64,000 bases of DNA from CAYUZU01 sp964448675 (GTDB taxonomy: Bacteria; Planctomycetota; Phycisphaerae; UBA1845; Fen-1342). The notes below the pieces were generated by a model. That model was given only the letters and a program-made list of their open reading frames with translations, had not been told where the DNA came from and did no database searches. Location of the stretch: positions 99,609 to 163,608 of the forward strand of contig CAYUZU010000011.1 of assembly GCA_964448675.1 (NCBI GenBank), given 5' to 3'. Below are positions 17,342 to 26,293 of this stretch, one piece after another; positions within the stretch are counted from its first letter, which is position 1, and the number at the start of each line of letters is the position of its first letter. Both the position numbers and the translations under genes were made by a program.

Positions 17342-18475
17342 TCACGCCAAGTGAATTTGATCCCAATCATGGTCTGCTTTCGTGAAGTGCCAATGGTCCT
17401 TCGAACGCTCCAGTTTCTGTCGCAAGACCGGGTCGTCAGCAACTGCTGTCGGACGCATCGTACGGGTAACGAAGAACCCCAGTCGACGAAGCTCGGATGT
17501 GATCTCAGGCAGTGAAGTGGCGCAGTTCACTACTGCGACTTCGCCTTGGAAGAGTTCCACTGCGTGCACCAATAACGCCCTAATGGTCTTCACGTCGTCG
17601 CGGGCAGCAAACACGTCAACAATTTCACCGGCAGGCAATTCGTAGGGCTCACACTTACGCAGCACCGCATAGCCGGCAATCTCACCCTCCACAAGTGCTA
17701 CGAAGCGTCGATATGCCAACCGTGGGCAGTCAACAAACCGCCAGTTCAAAAAGCGGGCCGTCCGCGGGACCAGCGCTCTGAACTGAGACGAGACCTTCAA
17801 CCACAATCGATCTACGTCTTCGTCGAAGGACGGCACCTCGCAGATCTCACACGTCTTCCGTAGTTTCGCATTCCTACTTATCCACTCTCGGACCCAAACA
17901 CTCATGTTTCCGGCCCAAGCGAGAAGATAATGCGCTGCGAAGTAGCGGCACATCGCCTGCGCAATTCGGTTGTATTTTGGACGGTGATGTGTGCGGACGA
18001 CCAGGTATCGACGGACGGCGTCAGCACCAAGGCGGAGCCACTTCGTATACTGATACACGGGTCCAAGTGTTACACAGCGGGCCTTTTCTGCGATTCGTCG
18101 GGTCGCAGGTGCCATGGTAAGTGTAAGTAGCAGTGGGATCGCGCCCGGAATGTCGGCGTGGAGACGATGCCCTAGGCCTTGTCCACGGTACTCTGGCAGC
18201 ACCATTACGTCAACAATCCAGCCCCCTCGATGAAGTTCGTTGCCGATTTTGAAGTCCGTCTCCTGAACGGCGATTTGCCCCACCACGCGCCCGCCGTCCA
18301 AGGCGACCCAGACGGGTGCGTTGCCGTCTGGCATCGTACTGAACGGATTGTCTCGGAACTGCCAGCTCCATCGATCTTCGGCTTTGTATTCTGCCTGGAG
18401 CCCATAGGCCTCATCAATGAAACGCGCTATCGCCGGCCGATCACGGAGCTTTGATTGCCTGATTTCAAGCGACAT
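17342..18475 (-). CDS. GNAT-family acyltransferase
   Basis: The 377-residue protein starts with a GNAT domain. Its strand VDVMVLPEYRGQGLGHRL near residues 88-106 includes the acetyl-CoA pyrophosphate loop (RGQGLG). A second domain follows, with FLNWRFVDCP and YAVLRKCEPYELPAGEIVD, suggesting a duplicated fold as in FemAB or other two-domain GNATs. It may N- or O-acylate a sugar of the surface polysaccharide; the acceptor is unknown. GGGA precedes the ATG. GC content is below that of most genes in the window. Confidence 0.8.
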   Translation of the reverse strand: MSLEIRQSKLRDRPAIARFIDEAYGLQAEYKAEDRWSWQFRDNPFSTMPDGNAPVWVALDGGRVVGQIAVQETDFKIGNELHRGGWIVDVMVLPEYRGQGLGHRLHADIPGAIPLLLTLTMAPATRRIAEKARCVTLGPVYQYTKWLRLGADAVRRYLVVRTHHRPKYNRIAQAMCRYFAAHYLLAWAGNMSVWVREWISRNAKLRKTCEICEVPSFDEDVDRLWLKVSSQFRALVPRTARFLNWRFVDCPRLAYRRFVALVEGEIAGYAVLRKCEPYELPAGEIVDVFAARDDVKTIRALLVHAVELFQGEVAVVNCATSLPEITSELRRLGFFVTRTMRPTAVADDPVLRQKLERSKDHWHFTKADHDWDQIHLA

Positions 18476-18501
18476 CTTGAGATCCCACTTTTCCTACGTG
18501 C

Positions 18502-19158
18502 TCAGCGCCATCTCTTGAGCAACAGTTTCGCTCGGTGCGCCAATCCGCTGGGCCTCATCGTGCCATCGAGCATCGCAGCGACATCAGCGAGTGTATCACT
18601 ATGATGAATGCTGTTGCGCGGTTGAATCAAGCGTCCCTGGAACGCCAACCCTCGATCGCTTGTGAAGACCTCACGATAACCTGCATTCCTCAATGCGTCT
18701 AACACACGCCGGCCATAGCTTCCAAACGGGCACGCAGCACTAATGATCGGAGCGCCGATGATGTCGGATAGAACTTCGCGCGACTCACGAGTTTCTCGTG
18801 ACAATGCCGGGGTGGGTAACCCGTGCCAAGGGACGTGGTCCATTCCGTGGCTACCGAGTGCCATCCCCTCCTTCGCGAGCTGCTGTATGTCGGATACGTT
18901 GAGAAAGCCGCGCTGACCGAGACGTCCTGCTACAGGGAAGAATGTTGCCGTCATGCCACGGCAGCGCAGCTCAGGAAGCGCCAGATGAACGTCCGAAGCG
19001 TTGCCATCGTCAAACGTGAGCTTGACATCCGCGCGATGCTGCACCAAATCGAGGACTGCTCGAAACAGCTCCGCGCTTATCCACACGTGATCTTCCCCAT
19101 CGTCAAGTGGACGCAAAGGCGGTCCGATGCCGTGAAATGTCAGTATTGTGATTCTCAT
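18502..19158 (-). CDS. Polysaccharide deacetylase, second copy
   Basis: The 218-residue product has the NodB elements MRITILTFHGIG, VKLTFDDGNASD (metal and base Asp residues) and MALGSHGMDHVPW (metal His residues). A short C-terminal tail is basic. It lacks the N-terminal hydrophobic helix of the deacetylase at 15691 and the two are only distantly alike, so they probably act on different substrates. The ATG overlaps the preceding GT2 stop (ATGA), which fixes the start. It lies in the lower-GC segment. Confidence 0.85.
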   Translation of the reverse strand: MRITILTFHGIGPPLRPLDDGEDHVWISAELFRAVLDLVQHRADVKLTFDDGNASDVHLALPELRCRGMTATFFPVAGRLGQRGFLNVSDIQQLAKEGMALGSHGMDHVPWHGLPTPALSRETRESREVLSDIIGAPIISAACPFGSYGRRVLDALRNAGYREVFTSDRGLAFQGRLIQPRNSIHHSDTLADVAAMLDGTMRPSGLAHRAKLLLKRWR

Positions 19159-20120
19159 GGGTCTAGTAATCGGGCGGTGGCCCACTCGGACCGCCTTGTC
19201 CAAACGGTACGCCACGCAGAATACGAATGCGCTGCCCTCGGGTTGATGAAACGTATAAGGCCAAACCCGACCATACGGGTGAAGGCCCAAGCATGAAGCA
19301 GTGTAATTCCTAGCGAGGCACTCGTGGGGCTCCAGTGTTTTCGGACAAGCTGTATCTTTGCAGTGAATATACGTACCAGCTTATCACCCCGCACCGGTTC
19401 CGATGCGCCACCATAGTGCACGATCGTCGCATCTGGGCAGATCACGCCCCGCGCGCCCAGTCGGCGGGCGCGCAGGCACAAGTCCGCTTCCTCTCCATAC
19501 ATGAAGAAACTCAAGTCGAACCCTCTGAGCTGCCCCCAGAGGCCACTGCGAAGCAACAGGAAGCATCCGGTGACAATATCAACCTCCCGCACCGTATCGC
19601 GTGCCCATCCGCGCAGCTCCTCACTGAACGCCCAGGGCGCGCGCCGAAAGACTGCCGACAAGCCGGACGCCAAACAGAAGAGACTCCACAGCGTCGGCTT
19701 AGCCCAACAAGAAGTTGCGTTGAGTGTGCCATCCGCAAATAGCGTTCGCCCGCCGAAGATGCCGTAGGCCGGGTCGGCGGCCTGCCGCTGCTCGGCGAAG
19801 GCGACCAGCTTGTCGATCGCGCCGTCGAGGACGACGGTGTCGGGGTTGAGCAGCAGCAGCCAGTCGCCGGTGGCGTGCTGGGCGGCGAAGTTGTTCCCGC
19901 CGGCGAAGCCGAGGTTGTCGTCGCGGGCCCAGAGGCGGACCTGGGGAAACTCGGCGGCGATGGCGTCCGCAGAGCCGTCGGTGGAGGCGTTGTCGACGAC
20001 CAGGATTTCAAAGGCCGTGTCGCGGGTCTGGTCATAGACCGACCGCAGGCACGCGAGCGTCATGTCGCGGGTATTGTAGCTGACGATGATGATGGAGAGC
20101 TTGGCTGACCTAACTCGCAC
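19155..20120 (-). CDS. Family 2 glycosyltransferase (rhamnosyltransferase-like)
   Basis: The 321-residue protein begins with LSIIIVSYNTRDMTLACL and has LVVDNASTDGS, LLLLNPDTVV (metal-binding region) and SFFMYGEEADLCLRARR, the ED motif of GT2 rhamnosyltransferases. A C-terminal hydrophobic segment may anchor it to the membrane. dTDP-rhamnose made by rfbA-D in the same locus is a likely donor. The GTG start has GAGG 9 nt upstream. The first third is high GC like the locus and the remainder is lower GC, with the change near 19745. Confidence 0.9.
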   Translation of the reverse strand: MRVRSAKLSIIIVSYNTRDMTLACLRSVYDQTRDTAFEILVVDNASTDGSADAIAAEFPQVRLWARDDNLGFAGGNNFAAQHATGDWLLLLNPDTVVLDGAIDKLVAFAEQRQAADPAYGIFGGRTLFADGTLNATSCWAKPTLWSLFCLASGLSAVFRRAPWAFSEELRGWARDTVREVDIVTGCFLLLRSGLWGQLRGFDLSFFMYGEEADLCLRARRLGARGVICPDATIVHYGGASEPVRGDKLVRIFTAKIQLVRKHWSPTSASLGITLLHAWAFTRMVGFGLIRFINPRAAHSYSAWRTVWTRRSEWATARLLDP

Positions 20121-20134
20121 CGGCGCCTACCTCG

Positions 20135-20773
20135 CTAGTACACCTTTTTCTCGTAGATGCAACTGTTGCGGCTCATGGAGCGCATGCTATAGCCGGCTTT
20201 CTCGTATACGCGGCGAGCCCGCGTGTTGTCCGTACTGACCGTGAGACCGATCAACTTGCGCCCTGCGTCGCGGGTCTGTTGCTCGGCGAGCTCGAGGAGT
20301 TGGCGGCCCACCCCGTGGCCCTGCACGCTAGGATCCGTTGCGACGAGTTCGATCCAGACACGCGGCTCGGAAAGGTCGGCAAGTGGGATTGCCGTCTCGG
20401 CTCTGCTTGGACGGAGTTGTGACTGGAGGCGCGCGACGCACTTCCGGGCTGCGGCTCGCACGGCCGTCGGGTGCATAAGCAGCGCCCGGCAGCGCGCGGG
20501 GAGCGGTGCGTTGCGCAACGGCTGTTCGCGTTTCCAGGTTTCTCCGTCGAACAGCAGCAGGATGAAGCCCGCGGGCTGTAGATCGCGCGAGACAATCCAC
20601 GTTCGCGCGCCCTCACAGGCCAGCGCCGTCCGCCACCAGCGCAGCGCGACAACGCCCGCACATTGCCAGCGAACGCTGTACGGAAACGCGCGTTGACACA
20701 TGCGGCACAGATCCGAGGCGTCCGGTGCCGTGGCAGGTCGCGCCGGTGACTGCTGTTCGGTTGCGCTAATCAT
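20135..20773 (-). CDS. GNAT-family N-acetyltransferase
   Basis: The 212-residue protein has a C-terminal GNAT core. VWIELVATDPSVQGHGVGRQLLELAEQQ includes the acetyl-CoA loop (QGHGVG), and LTVSTDNTRARRVYEKAGY is the closing beta-alpha-beta unit. A pair of Cys residues near the N-terminus (CRMCQ) could bind a metal. Overlap of the ATG with the preceding gene's stop by 8 bp decides the start, and a longer frame upstream is a shadow. The acceptor is unknown; context suggests a sugar or lipid-linked intermediate. Confidence 0.82.
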   Translation of the reverse strand: MISATEQQSPARPATAPDASDLCRMCQRAFPYSVRWQCAGVVALRWWRTALACEGARTWIVSRDLQPAGFILLLFDGETWKREQPLRNAPLPARCRALLMHPTAVRAAARKCVARLQSQLRPSRAETAIPLADLSEPRVWIELVATDPSVQGHGVGRQLLELAEQQTRDAGRKLIGLTVSTDNTRARRVYEKAGYSMRSMSRNSCIYEKKVY

Positions 20774-21992
20774 CTGCTGGACGTCTTCCAAGCCGCTTGC
20801 GCCAAAAGCGCTTGACGCCGGCGACGCCGCCGACTCGGCCAAGCACGCTCTTGGCAGTCTGCGAAGTCCAGCGGGCGCAGCGTTCGAGCTGTGCGGCATA
20901 CGTCGCACGGATGCCACGCCCGTACAAGTGCAGCGTTACCTCGTCCCAGCTCTGGGTGCCGTAGATGCGCTTGTAATCGGCGTCGCCAAAGCCGTAGTCG
21001 ATGGTGTGCAGCTGCTGCTCACATAAGTCCTGGATAATGAGCTGTGAAAGGGTGCTGCCGGGTCGGAGATCGTGGTGCTGCGGCAAGTAGCCCCGACCAT
21101 CGCAATAATAGCAGCCGCCATACACGGCGCCATTCTGGAACGCGAGTGGCTTGCCATCGGCGATGAGTGCGTAGGACCGCATGCGTCCTTGGGCAGCCTC
21201 AAGACGCAACAGACTACTGGTCAGGTCAAACTGGGATTGGGCAAGTCCCAGTTGGAACTGGTAGGTATGCGGAGCGATAGTCGCAAGCACGTCCATGAAG
21301 TCCGCGATGTGCGCTTCTTCCGTGAATACCTGTAGACTGACCTTTCCGTTGAAGGCTTCACGAAGTATCCGCTCATACCGTCGGAGCTTCTTGCGATGCT
21401 TCGACGAGTGACTTTGCATTGTCTCCTCATATGAGCCAGGGACGAGTTGCATTTGCCAGTGTGGTTCGCGGCGTGCAGTTGTGCCACGCAAGTTTTTAAC
21501 CAATGGACTCTGCGCGTCCAGGTGGTTAATCATGATGTGTTCAAAGTCCCCTTTGAGCTGGAGCATTCCCACGTAATCGACCAGTGCCACTTGCGATGTG
21601 CGTGAACCATCCGTAATGAGCCCACCGTACACGACATCGAGGCATCGCAGCCGGGGTGATCGGATCGATAAATAGCCAAAGCGGTGCGTGACGCGGCGGC
21701 GCGAAGTGCGTCCGATGAGCATGGCCCGGGGCCGGTCCCCGTCGGACAGGACGGTCACGTATGGTGCGACGTCCGCACCCAGATGCGCAGTCACGACGGC
21801 AAACCGGTCGGGGTCCGCATTGGGGGGAGTAAAGGGGGCTTGCGCGCGCAGGGCGTTCCACGCGGGCCGGATGCGCTCCAGTTCCTCCAACCGTTCCACG
21901 ACGTCCCAAGCCAGGCACGATTGCTGGTCAACGCCCGGGGCGGCGTCTCCGTCAGAGCGGGTCTGGGAAGCTACATATGCCGACGATTGCAT
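20766..21992 (-). CDS. FemAB/CelD-like acyltransferase
   Basis: The 408-residue protein belongs to the CelD/BcsL type GNAT group. It has an N-terminal divergent domain and a C-terminal Acetyltransf_6 core with HSSKHRKKLRRYERIL and a long helix, then FQNGAVYGGCYYCDGRGYLPQHHDLRPGS and IDYGFGDADYKRIYG. These proteins occur in many exopolysaccharide clusters and probably acylate sugars. The chosen ATG has GAGG about 9 nt upstream; an in-frame ATG at 22070 would add 26 residues without a clear ribosome-binding site. Its 3' end overlaps the next gene by 8 bp. Confidence 0.83.
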   Translation of the reverse strand: MQSSAYVASQTRSDGDAAPGVDQQSCLAWDVVERLEELERIRPAWNALRAQAPFTPPNADPDRFAVVTAHLGADVAPYVTVLSDGDRPRAMLIGRTSRRRVTHRFGYLSIRSPRLRCLDVVYGGLITDGSRTSQVALVDYVGMLQLKGDFEHIMINHLDAQSPLVKNLRGTTARREPHWQMQLVPGSYEETMQSHSSKHRKKLRRYERILREAFNGKVSLQVFTEEAHIADFMDVLATIAPHTYQFQLGLAQSQFDLTSSLLRLEAAQGRMRSYALIADGKPLAFQNGAVYGGCYYCDGRGYLPQHHDLRPGSTLSQLIIQDLCEQQLHTIDYGFGDADYKRIYGTQSWDEVTLHLYGRGIRATYAAQLERCARWTSQTAKSVLGRVGGVAGVKRFWRKRLGRRPADD

Positions 21993-22115
21993 GGTCTCTG
22001 CCTCTGCTGCTATCAATACGCGCCAACGCCGCACTGGGCTGCCGCTCCCGGCGGATATCGTCGCTGTCATGCCGCGCAAGCCGTGGCAGGCCTGCGCACG
22101 TGATCGGCGACGTTT

Positions 22116-23516
22116 CTAGTAGCGGTCGCGGACCGCGTGGGCCAGGCGCCGTGACAGCGCGATGGTCTGCCCTTTCTCGTTGCGTGGCCGTCGTGCGGCG
22201 ACACGCTGTGCGGGCGAGGGCAGGGCCGTCCGCGAGCCGGCCAGGGCCACGAGGGCGATACACATATTCCACGAAAAGATCATCTGGCCCCAGTATGACG
22301 TGCCGATCATGCTGACACATTGAGTGAACAACGCGGCGCCGACGCCCCAAGCAAGCAACAGGTCCGCACGGCGGCGTTCGAGACGCTCACAGGCGCGACC
22401 GACACCGATAAAGCCCGCCGCGATGATGGCGACATGAAGCCCGAGTCCGAGCAGACCGCCGCGGACTGCGACGCCCACATACTCCACCGCGACGTCGTAG
22501 GTGCCATAGTCCCAGTGGGCCGTTTGATTGGTGCCGAGCAGGGCCCACTCGCCGATGTGGCGGATGGCACCATCGATCAGCCGGTAGCGCTGGTGACCGG
22601 TCGAGCCGCCGACGATATCCACGCGCGAAATGAGGTGCCAGACCGGCATTTCCCGGATGAAGTGGATCACGACGAGGGCCCCAACAACAACCCAACGGAA
22701 GACTGGCAGTTCCCGGCGCCACCGAAACATGCACATGGCGAAGATGGCCGCGGCCAGCGACGCTACAGGCGTGCTGGAGGCCGCCGCCACCACAATGATG
22801 ACGGTCGCCACGCTTCCGATGATGGACCAGACCTTGTACCGGCGTCCCGACCAGGCCAGCGCAATGAAGAGCGGCAGGAGCGTGGCCCAGAACGTGCCCG
22901 CCAGAATCGGGTGCGCGAAAGCGCCCTGGCAGCGCAGGCGTCCGCTACGCACAATCGTAACTTCCGGCACGCCGCCGAAAACGGCAAACAGGTTGCGCGC
23001 TGTTTGTGACTCCACGATGAAGGCCAGGCTCACGGGGATCGCCAGCACGGCGAAGGTGGTGACCAGGCGCCGGATGTCGTCCAGAGAGAGAACCCAGGCC
23101 CGGACGAGCAGAAACAGACCCAGTGTATCGAACGCGATGCCCGCGGCCCGAATCATCCCGGACGTGTCCCCGCCGCGTAGGCTGCTGACCAGGAACATGG
23201 CGATCACGTACCAAAGCACAAGCCAGTCAACGAGTTGCCATTGCGGCTTGCGTAGCTCGCCGCGGGCGAGCACGCGCATCAGGCCGAATAGAATGATCAA
23301 CCGCAGCAGCGTGAAGTCCAGGCTGGCGATGATCACGCGTTGCGCCGGCGTGACAAAGCAGAGGAGGGCCAGCATTGGCACGAACGCATAGCGCCGCGGC
23401 AGCGCGAGCGTGCCGATGGCTGCCGCCAGCAGCATCGCCGCCGCGGCAGGGTGGAGCATGGTCTGCCCGTAAATGCCGGCGTATTCGGTAGAGAAGTTTA
23501 CGAAGCCGCTGTCCAT
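22116..23516 (-). CDS. O-antigen polymerase/ligase-like membrane protein (Wzy candidate)
   Basis: The 466-residue protein has about eleven membrane helices and one large periplasmic loop. In that loop, RLRCQGAFAHPILAGTFWATLLPL resembles the Wzy_C (O-antigen ligase) signature, and GEWALLGTNQTAHWDYGTYD follows. It would join lipid-linked repeat units outside the inner membrane, downstream of the Wzx-like flippase encoded two genes away. Sequence alone does not separate polymerase from ligase, but the cluster has no other candidate polymerase, so Wzy is preferred. Confidence 0.82.
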   Translation of the reverse strand: MDSGFVNFSTEYAGIYGQTMLHPAAAAMLLAAAIGTLALPRRYAFVPMLALLCFVTPAQRVIIASLDFTLLRLIILFGLMRVLARGELRKPQWQLVDWLVLWYVIAMFLVSSLRGGDTSGMIRAAGIAFDTLGLFLLVRAWVLSLDDIRRLVTTFAVLAIPVSLAFIVESQTARNLFAVFGGVPEVTIVRSGRLRCQGAFAHPILAGTFWATLLPLFIALAWSGRRYKVWSIIGSVATVIIVVAAASSTPVASLAAAIFAMCMFRWRRELPVFRWVVVGALVVIHFIREMPVWHLISRVDIVGGSTGHQRYRLIDGAIRHIGEWALLGTNQTAHWDYGTYDVAVEYVGVAVRGGLLGLGLHVAIIAAGFIGVGRACERLERRRADLLLAWGVGAALFTQCVSMIGTSYWGQMIFSWNMCIALVALAGSRTALPSPAQRVAARRPRNEKGQTIALSRRLAHAVRDRY

Positions 23517-23525
23517 AGATCCCAG

Positions 23526-24833
23526 CTACACTGAGGCCGTCAGGGTGGCGTGCCGGGTGGCGCCCTCTGGCGCCGCCTGCACGGCTTGCCGCTGGCGCAA
23601 CCCCCGCCGCTTGACCCGTCGCCACGTCCCCGCCGTCGAACGCAGCTTGTCCACCAGCCCCAGGCGCCAGCACCAGGCGCCGAACATCGGCAGCCCGCCA
23701 TACGTCGGCCGCGGCACACCCGCCAGGCGCAACGCCAGCAGCCGGCCCCACAGCGCCCCGCGGGTCTTGAGCAGGTTGTCCTGTGACGCCGGCAGCTTCC
23801 ACGGCTCCGCGGGCTGGATTTCCACGTGCTGCGACTGCCGCGCACCCGCCAGCACCTCCACGCCCCGCGGCGTGCGGGCCAGGAGGAGCGACTCCCCCGG
23901 CTCGTCCGGCTGCGGCGGGTGGTACCAGGGGTCGCCCACCGCGATATCGGCAAATTCGCCGGTGTGGTCCGGGCAGATATTGCAGCGCCACTGCTTGTAT
24001 TTCGTCAGGAACCCCCACGATTCCTCATAGCTCAGGCTGCGCTCCTGCACCGTGCCCGCTTCATCGCGAAAGCGGATCGTCCAGCGGCCGGGCCAGCCGT
24101 TGCCACGATAGCGCAGCGACTCGACGCGGCTGGGATCCTCCACGCCGACGCTACGCATCAGCTCCAGCGTACCCTCCGTGGACGGTACGCCGGCGCAGAA
24201 GAACGCGATGGTCAGGCCGATCTTGGCGTCCAGCTCGGGCCGCAGCCGGCGGGCTTTCTGCACGGCGGCGACGTCGCAGGGCTTGCCGATGAAGACGCAC
24301 GGGCCGGGGGCGTCGACGATCTGCTGCAGGCCGTCGCAGGGGCTGGCCGGGGCGTACCGCGAGCCGGTGCGGGCGAGCAGCTCGTCGCGGGTCGTGCTGA
24401 GGACGGTTTCGTTGAGGTACGGCACATCCCGGCGGGCCGCGACGTGCAGCACGCCGTGAAACCTGAGCGCCTCCAGGCAGTACGCCGCGAGGGCGCTGGC
24501 GGCCCCGCCGCTGGAGCCGGCGTGGCGGATGGCCGCGTCGGCGGCGTAGCCCTCGTACATCTCGCGGACCGGGCCCCAGGCGTCGGCAAGTTCGTGGATC
24601 AGAGCCGGGTCGCGCCGATCGAAGGTGTGCTCCAGGTGGATGCCAGGACAGACAGCCAATGTGTCGGGGTCGTGCTGGCTGTCGGGCCCACCCTCATTGA
24701 CCACCGGCCGCCGGCCGAAGCGGAAGTCATCGATCATCTGGATCCGCTGCGGATCGGCGTACGCGCACGCCCCGCAGCCAGAACAGAGCTGGTATTCGGC
24801 GACGTCGCGGATGGTGGGCAGTGGGTGGTTCAT
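23526..24833 (-). CDS. FrhB-like (coenzyme F420 hydrogenase beta subunit family) protein
   Basis: The 435-residue protein has an N-terminal CSGCGACAYADP cluster that could bind an iron-sulfur centre. The FrhB fold follows, with AGSSGGAASALAAYCLEA, GKPCDVAAV and CNICPDHTGEFADIAVGDPW, each with conserved Cys residues. Members of this family occur in polysaccharide clusters next to pyruvyl-transferase genes, as here, and are thought to catalyse a redox or ketal step, though the reaction is not settled. The ATG overlaps the Wzx stop (ATGA), which fixes the start; a longer upstream frame is a shadow. Confidence 0.85.
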   Translation of the reverse strand: MNHPLPTIRDVAEYQLCSGCGACAYADPQRIQMIDDFRFGRRPVVNEGGPDSQHDPDTLAVCPGIHLEHTFDRRDPALIHELADAWGPVREMYEGYAADAAIRHAGSSGGAASALAAYCLEALRFHGVLHVAARRDVPYLNETVLSTTRDELLARTGSRYAPASPCDGLQQIVDAPGPCVFIGKPCDVAAVQKARRLRPELDAKIGLTIAFFCAGVPSTEGTLELMRSVGVEDPSRVESLRYRGNGWPGRWTIRFRDEAGTVQERSLSYEESWGFLTKYKQWRCNICPDHTGEFADIAVGDPWYHPPQPDEPGESLLLARTPRGVEVLAGARQSQHVEIQPAEPWKLPASQDNLLKTRGALWGRLLALRLAGVPRPTYGGLPMFGAWCWRLGLVDKLRSTAGTWRRVKRRGLRQRQAVQAAPEGATRHATLTASV

Positions 24834-26293
24834 GTCGGGGAGTTGCGGGTAGCGAGGACTCGGCGTTGAATGGCCGGGAGAAGGCGCTGGAACAATTCCG
24901 TCCGCAGTTCGCGGAGCAGGACGAGGGCGGTTGCCGTGAAAACGACGACGAGCAAGGCGGACGCCACGAGGGCTGCCCACAAAGTCTGGGCCACTTCCGT
25001 TCCTGCAACGGACCAGGCCAGCGCCAGCGTAGCCACGAGGAGGCCGCCAACCCAGAGCGTGGCGCTGCGCGGAATCGCGTGCTTCCTGAGCGCACGCTCG
25101 ACGACGACGACGAGCGCGAGGGCTTCGCCGAATGCAGCGGCAATCGCCATCCAGACCAACGGGGTCTGGAACAAAGCGAGCAGTAGCGCGAAGAGCACGG
25201 CGAATGCCCGGGCGAGATTGCCTGCCAGTGCCGCCCGGGTATCCGCGCGCGCGACGCACGCAGTAGTGGGGGCGTTGCGGATGAGCCGAAGGGCCTGGGC
25301 GACCGCAAGCCAGGCGAGCAAACTCGCGGCATTTTCATATGGCGAGCCGTACAAGAAGTGCAAAAGTGGTGCCGCAGCGACGATCATCGGGATCGCGAGC
25401 AGCGCGGCCGCGGTCCCCAAACACTCCGCGTAGCGGCGTGTCTGCGCGGCGACACGGACCGGGTCGTCCTGCACGCGGGACAGCAAGGGAAAGAAAAGGG
25501 GATTCAGCACGCGCAACAGCATCGCCGCCGGCGCCATGATGAGCCCGATTGCCACGGCGTAGAGACCGAGATCGTACATATTGTACGCCGCACCAATGAT
25601 CAGCCGGTCGCCCTTCATGACCGAGAACATTAGCAGGCCGCTGACAAGCAGTGGCCACCCGAACCCGAGCAGACGGCGTACATATTCGCGATTCCAACCC
25701 AGCGTGAACCGGCGCGTCGCGAGCGCGTGTGTCGTGACAAGTACCGCTGCTTCCTTCAGGATGATTAGCGCCAGAAAGGCAGAGTAGTCGCGCAGCCAAA
25801 CGCACATTGGCCAAGCCAGCGCCACAGCGGCCGCTTGAGAGGTGAGTTCCACCGCCGCTTGCTGCCCGAAGCGCATGTCGCGTTGCACGCGCTTGTGGTC
25901 CAGGTGCATGAATCCCCGCAGGATGGGCACGAGAGCGACGCACTGAAAAGCCCAGCGGGCATCGGGGCGCTCGAAGAGCGCGCTGATTGGCCACGCGATG
26001 AAGAACAGCACAATTGCACTGGCGACTCCGCGCAGTACCTGCCAACTCTGGACATTCGCTTGTAGCTCGCGCCGGTCCCCATCCGGCGCCTGGATCAGCA
26101 GCTTGTCGGCGGCCAGTTCGCTGAGCGACTGGAGCAGTGCGACGGTAACCCAGAAAGTCGCCCCGAGCCCGACATCCTCCGGGGTCAGGAGACGGGCGAC
26201 GATGATATTGCGAACGAAGGCCAATACCTGGCCCAAACCCTGGCCGAACGCCAGGGTTGCCCCGCCGCGCAAGAACCTGGCCCGCAGGCTCAT
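24830..26293 (-). CDS. Wzx-type lipopolysaccharide/EPS flippase
   Basis: The 487-residue protein has about twelve to fourteen membrane helices in the MOP-superfamily arrangement. It begins with FGQGLGQVLAFVRNIIVARLLTPEDVG, the typical RxxxARxL(T/G)PxxyG signature of polysaccharide flippases. It would move lipid-linked repeat units across the inner membrane for polymerisation by the Wzy candidate. Both ends overlap the neighbours by 4 bp (ATGA), so the pyruvyl-transferase-like, wzx-like and FrhB genes are almost certainly translated as one unit. Confidence 0.9.
   Translation of the reverse strand: MSLRARFLRGGATLAFGQGLGQVLAFVRNIIVARLLTPEDVGLGATFWVTVALLQSLSELAADKLLIQAPDGDRRELQANVQSWQVLRGVASAIVLFFIAWPISALFERPDARWAFQCVALVPILRGFMHLDHKRVQRDMRFGQQAAVELTSQAAAVALAWPMCVWLRDYSAFLALIILKEAAVLVTTHALATRRFTLGWNREYVRRLLGFGWPLLVSGLLMFSVMKGDRLIIGAAYNMYDLGLYAVAIGLIMAPAAMLLRVLNPLFFPLLSRVQDDPVRVAAQTRRYAECLGTAAALLAIPMIVAAAPLLHFLYGSPYENAASLLAWLAVAQALRLIRNAPTTACVARADTRAALAGNLARAFAVLFALLLALFQTPLVWMAIAAAFGEALALVVVVERALRKHAIPRSATLWVGGLLVATLALAWSVAGTEVAQTLWAALVASALLVVVFTATALVLLRELRTELFQRLLPAIQRRVLATRNSPT

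Noticed and set aside
17315..17345. A second REP-like element with an SLTPQPLS translation
   Set aside because: The palindrome is not preserved there, so the resemblance may be chance.
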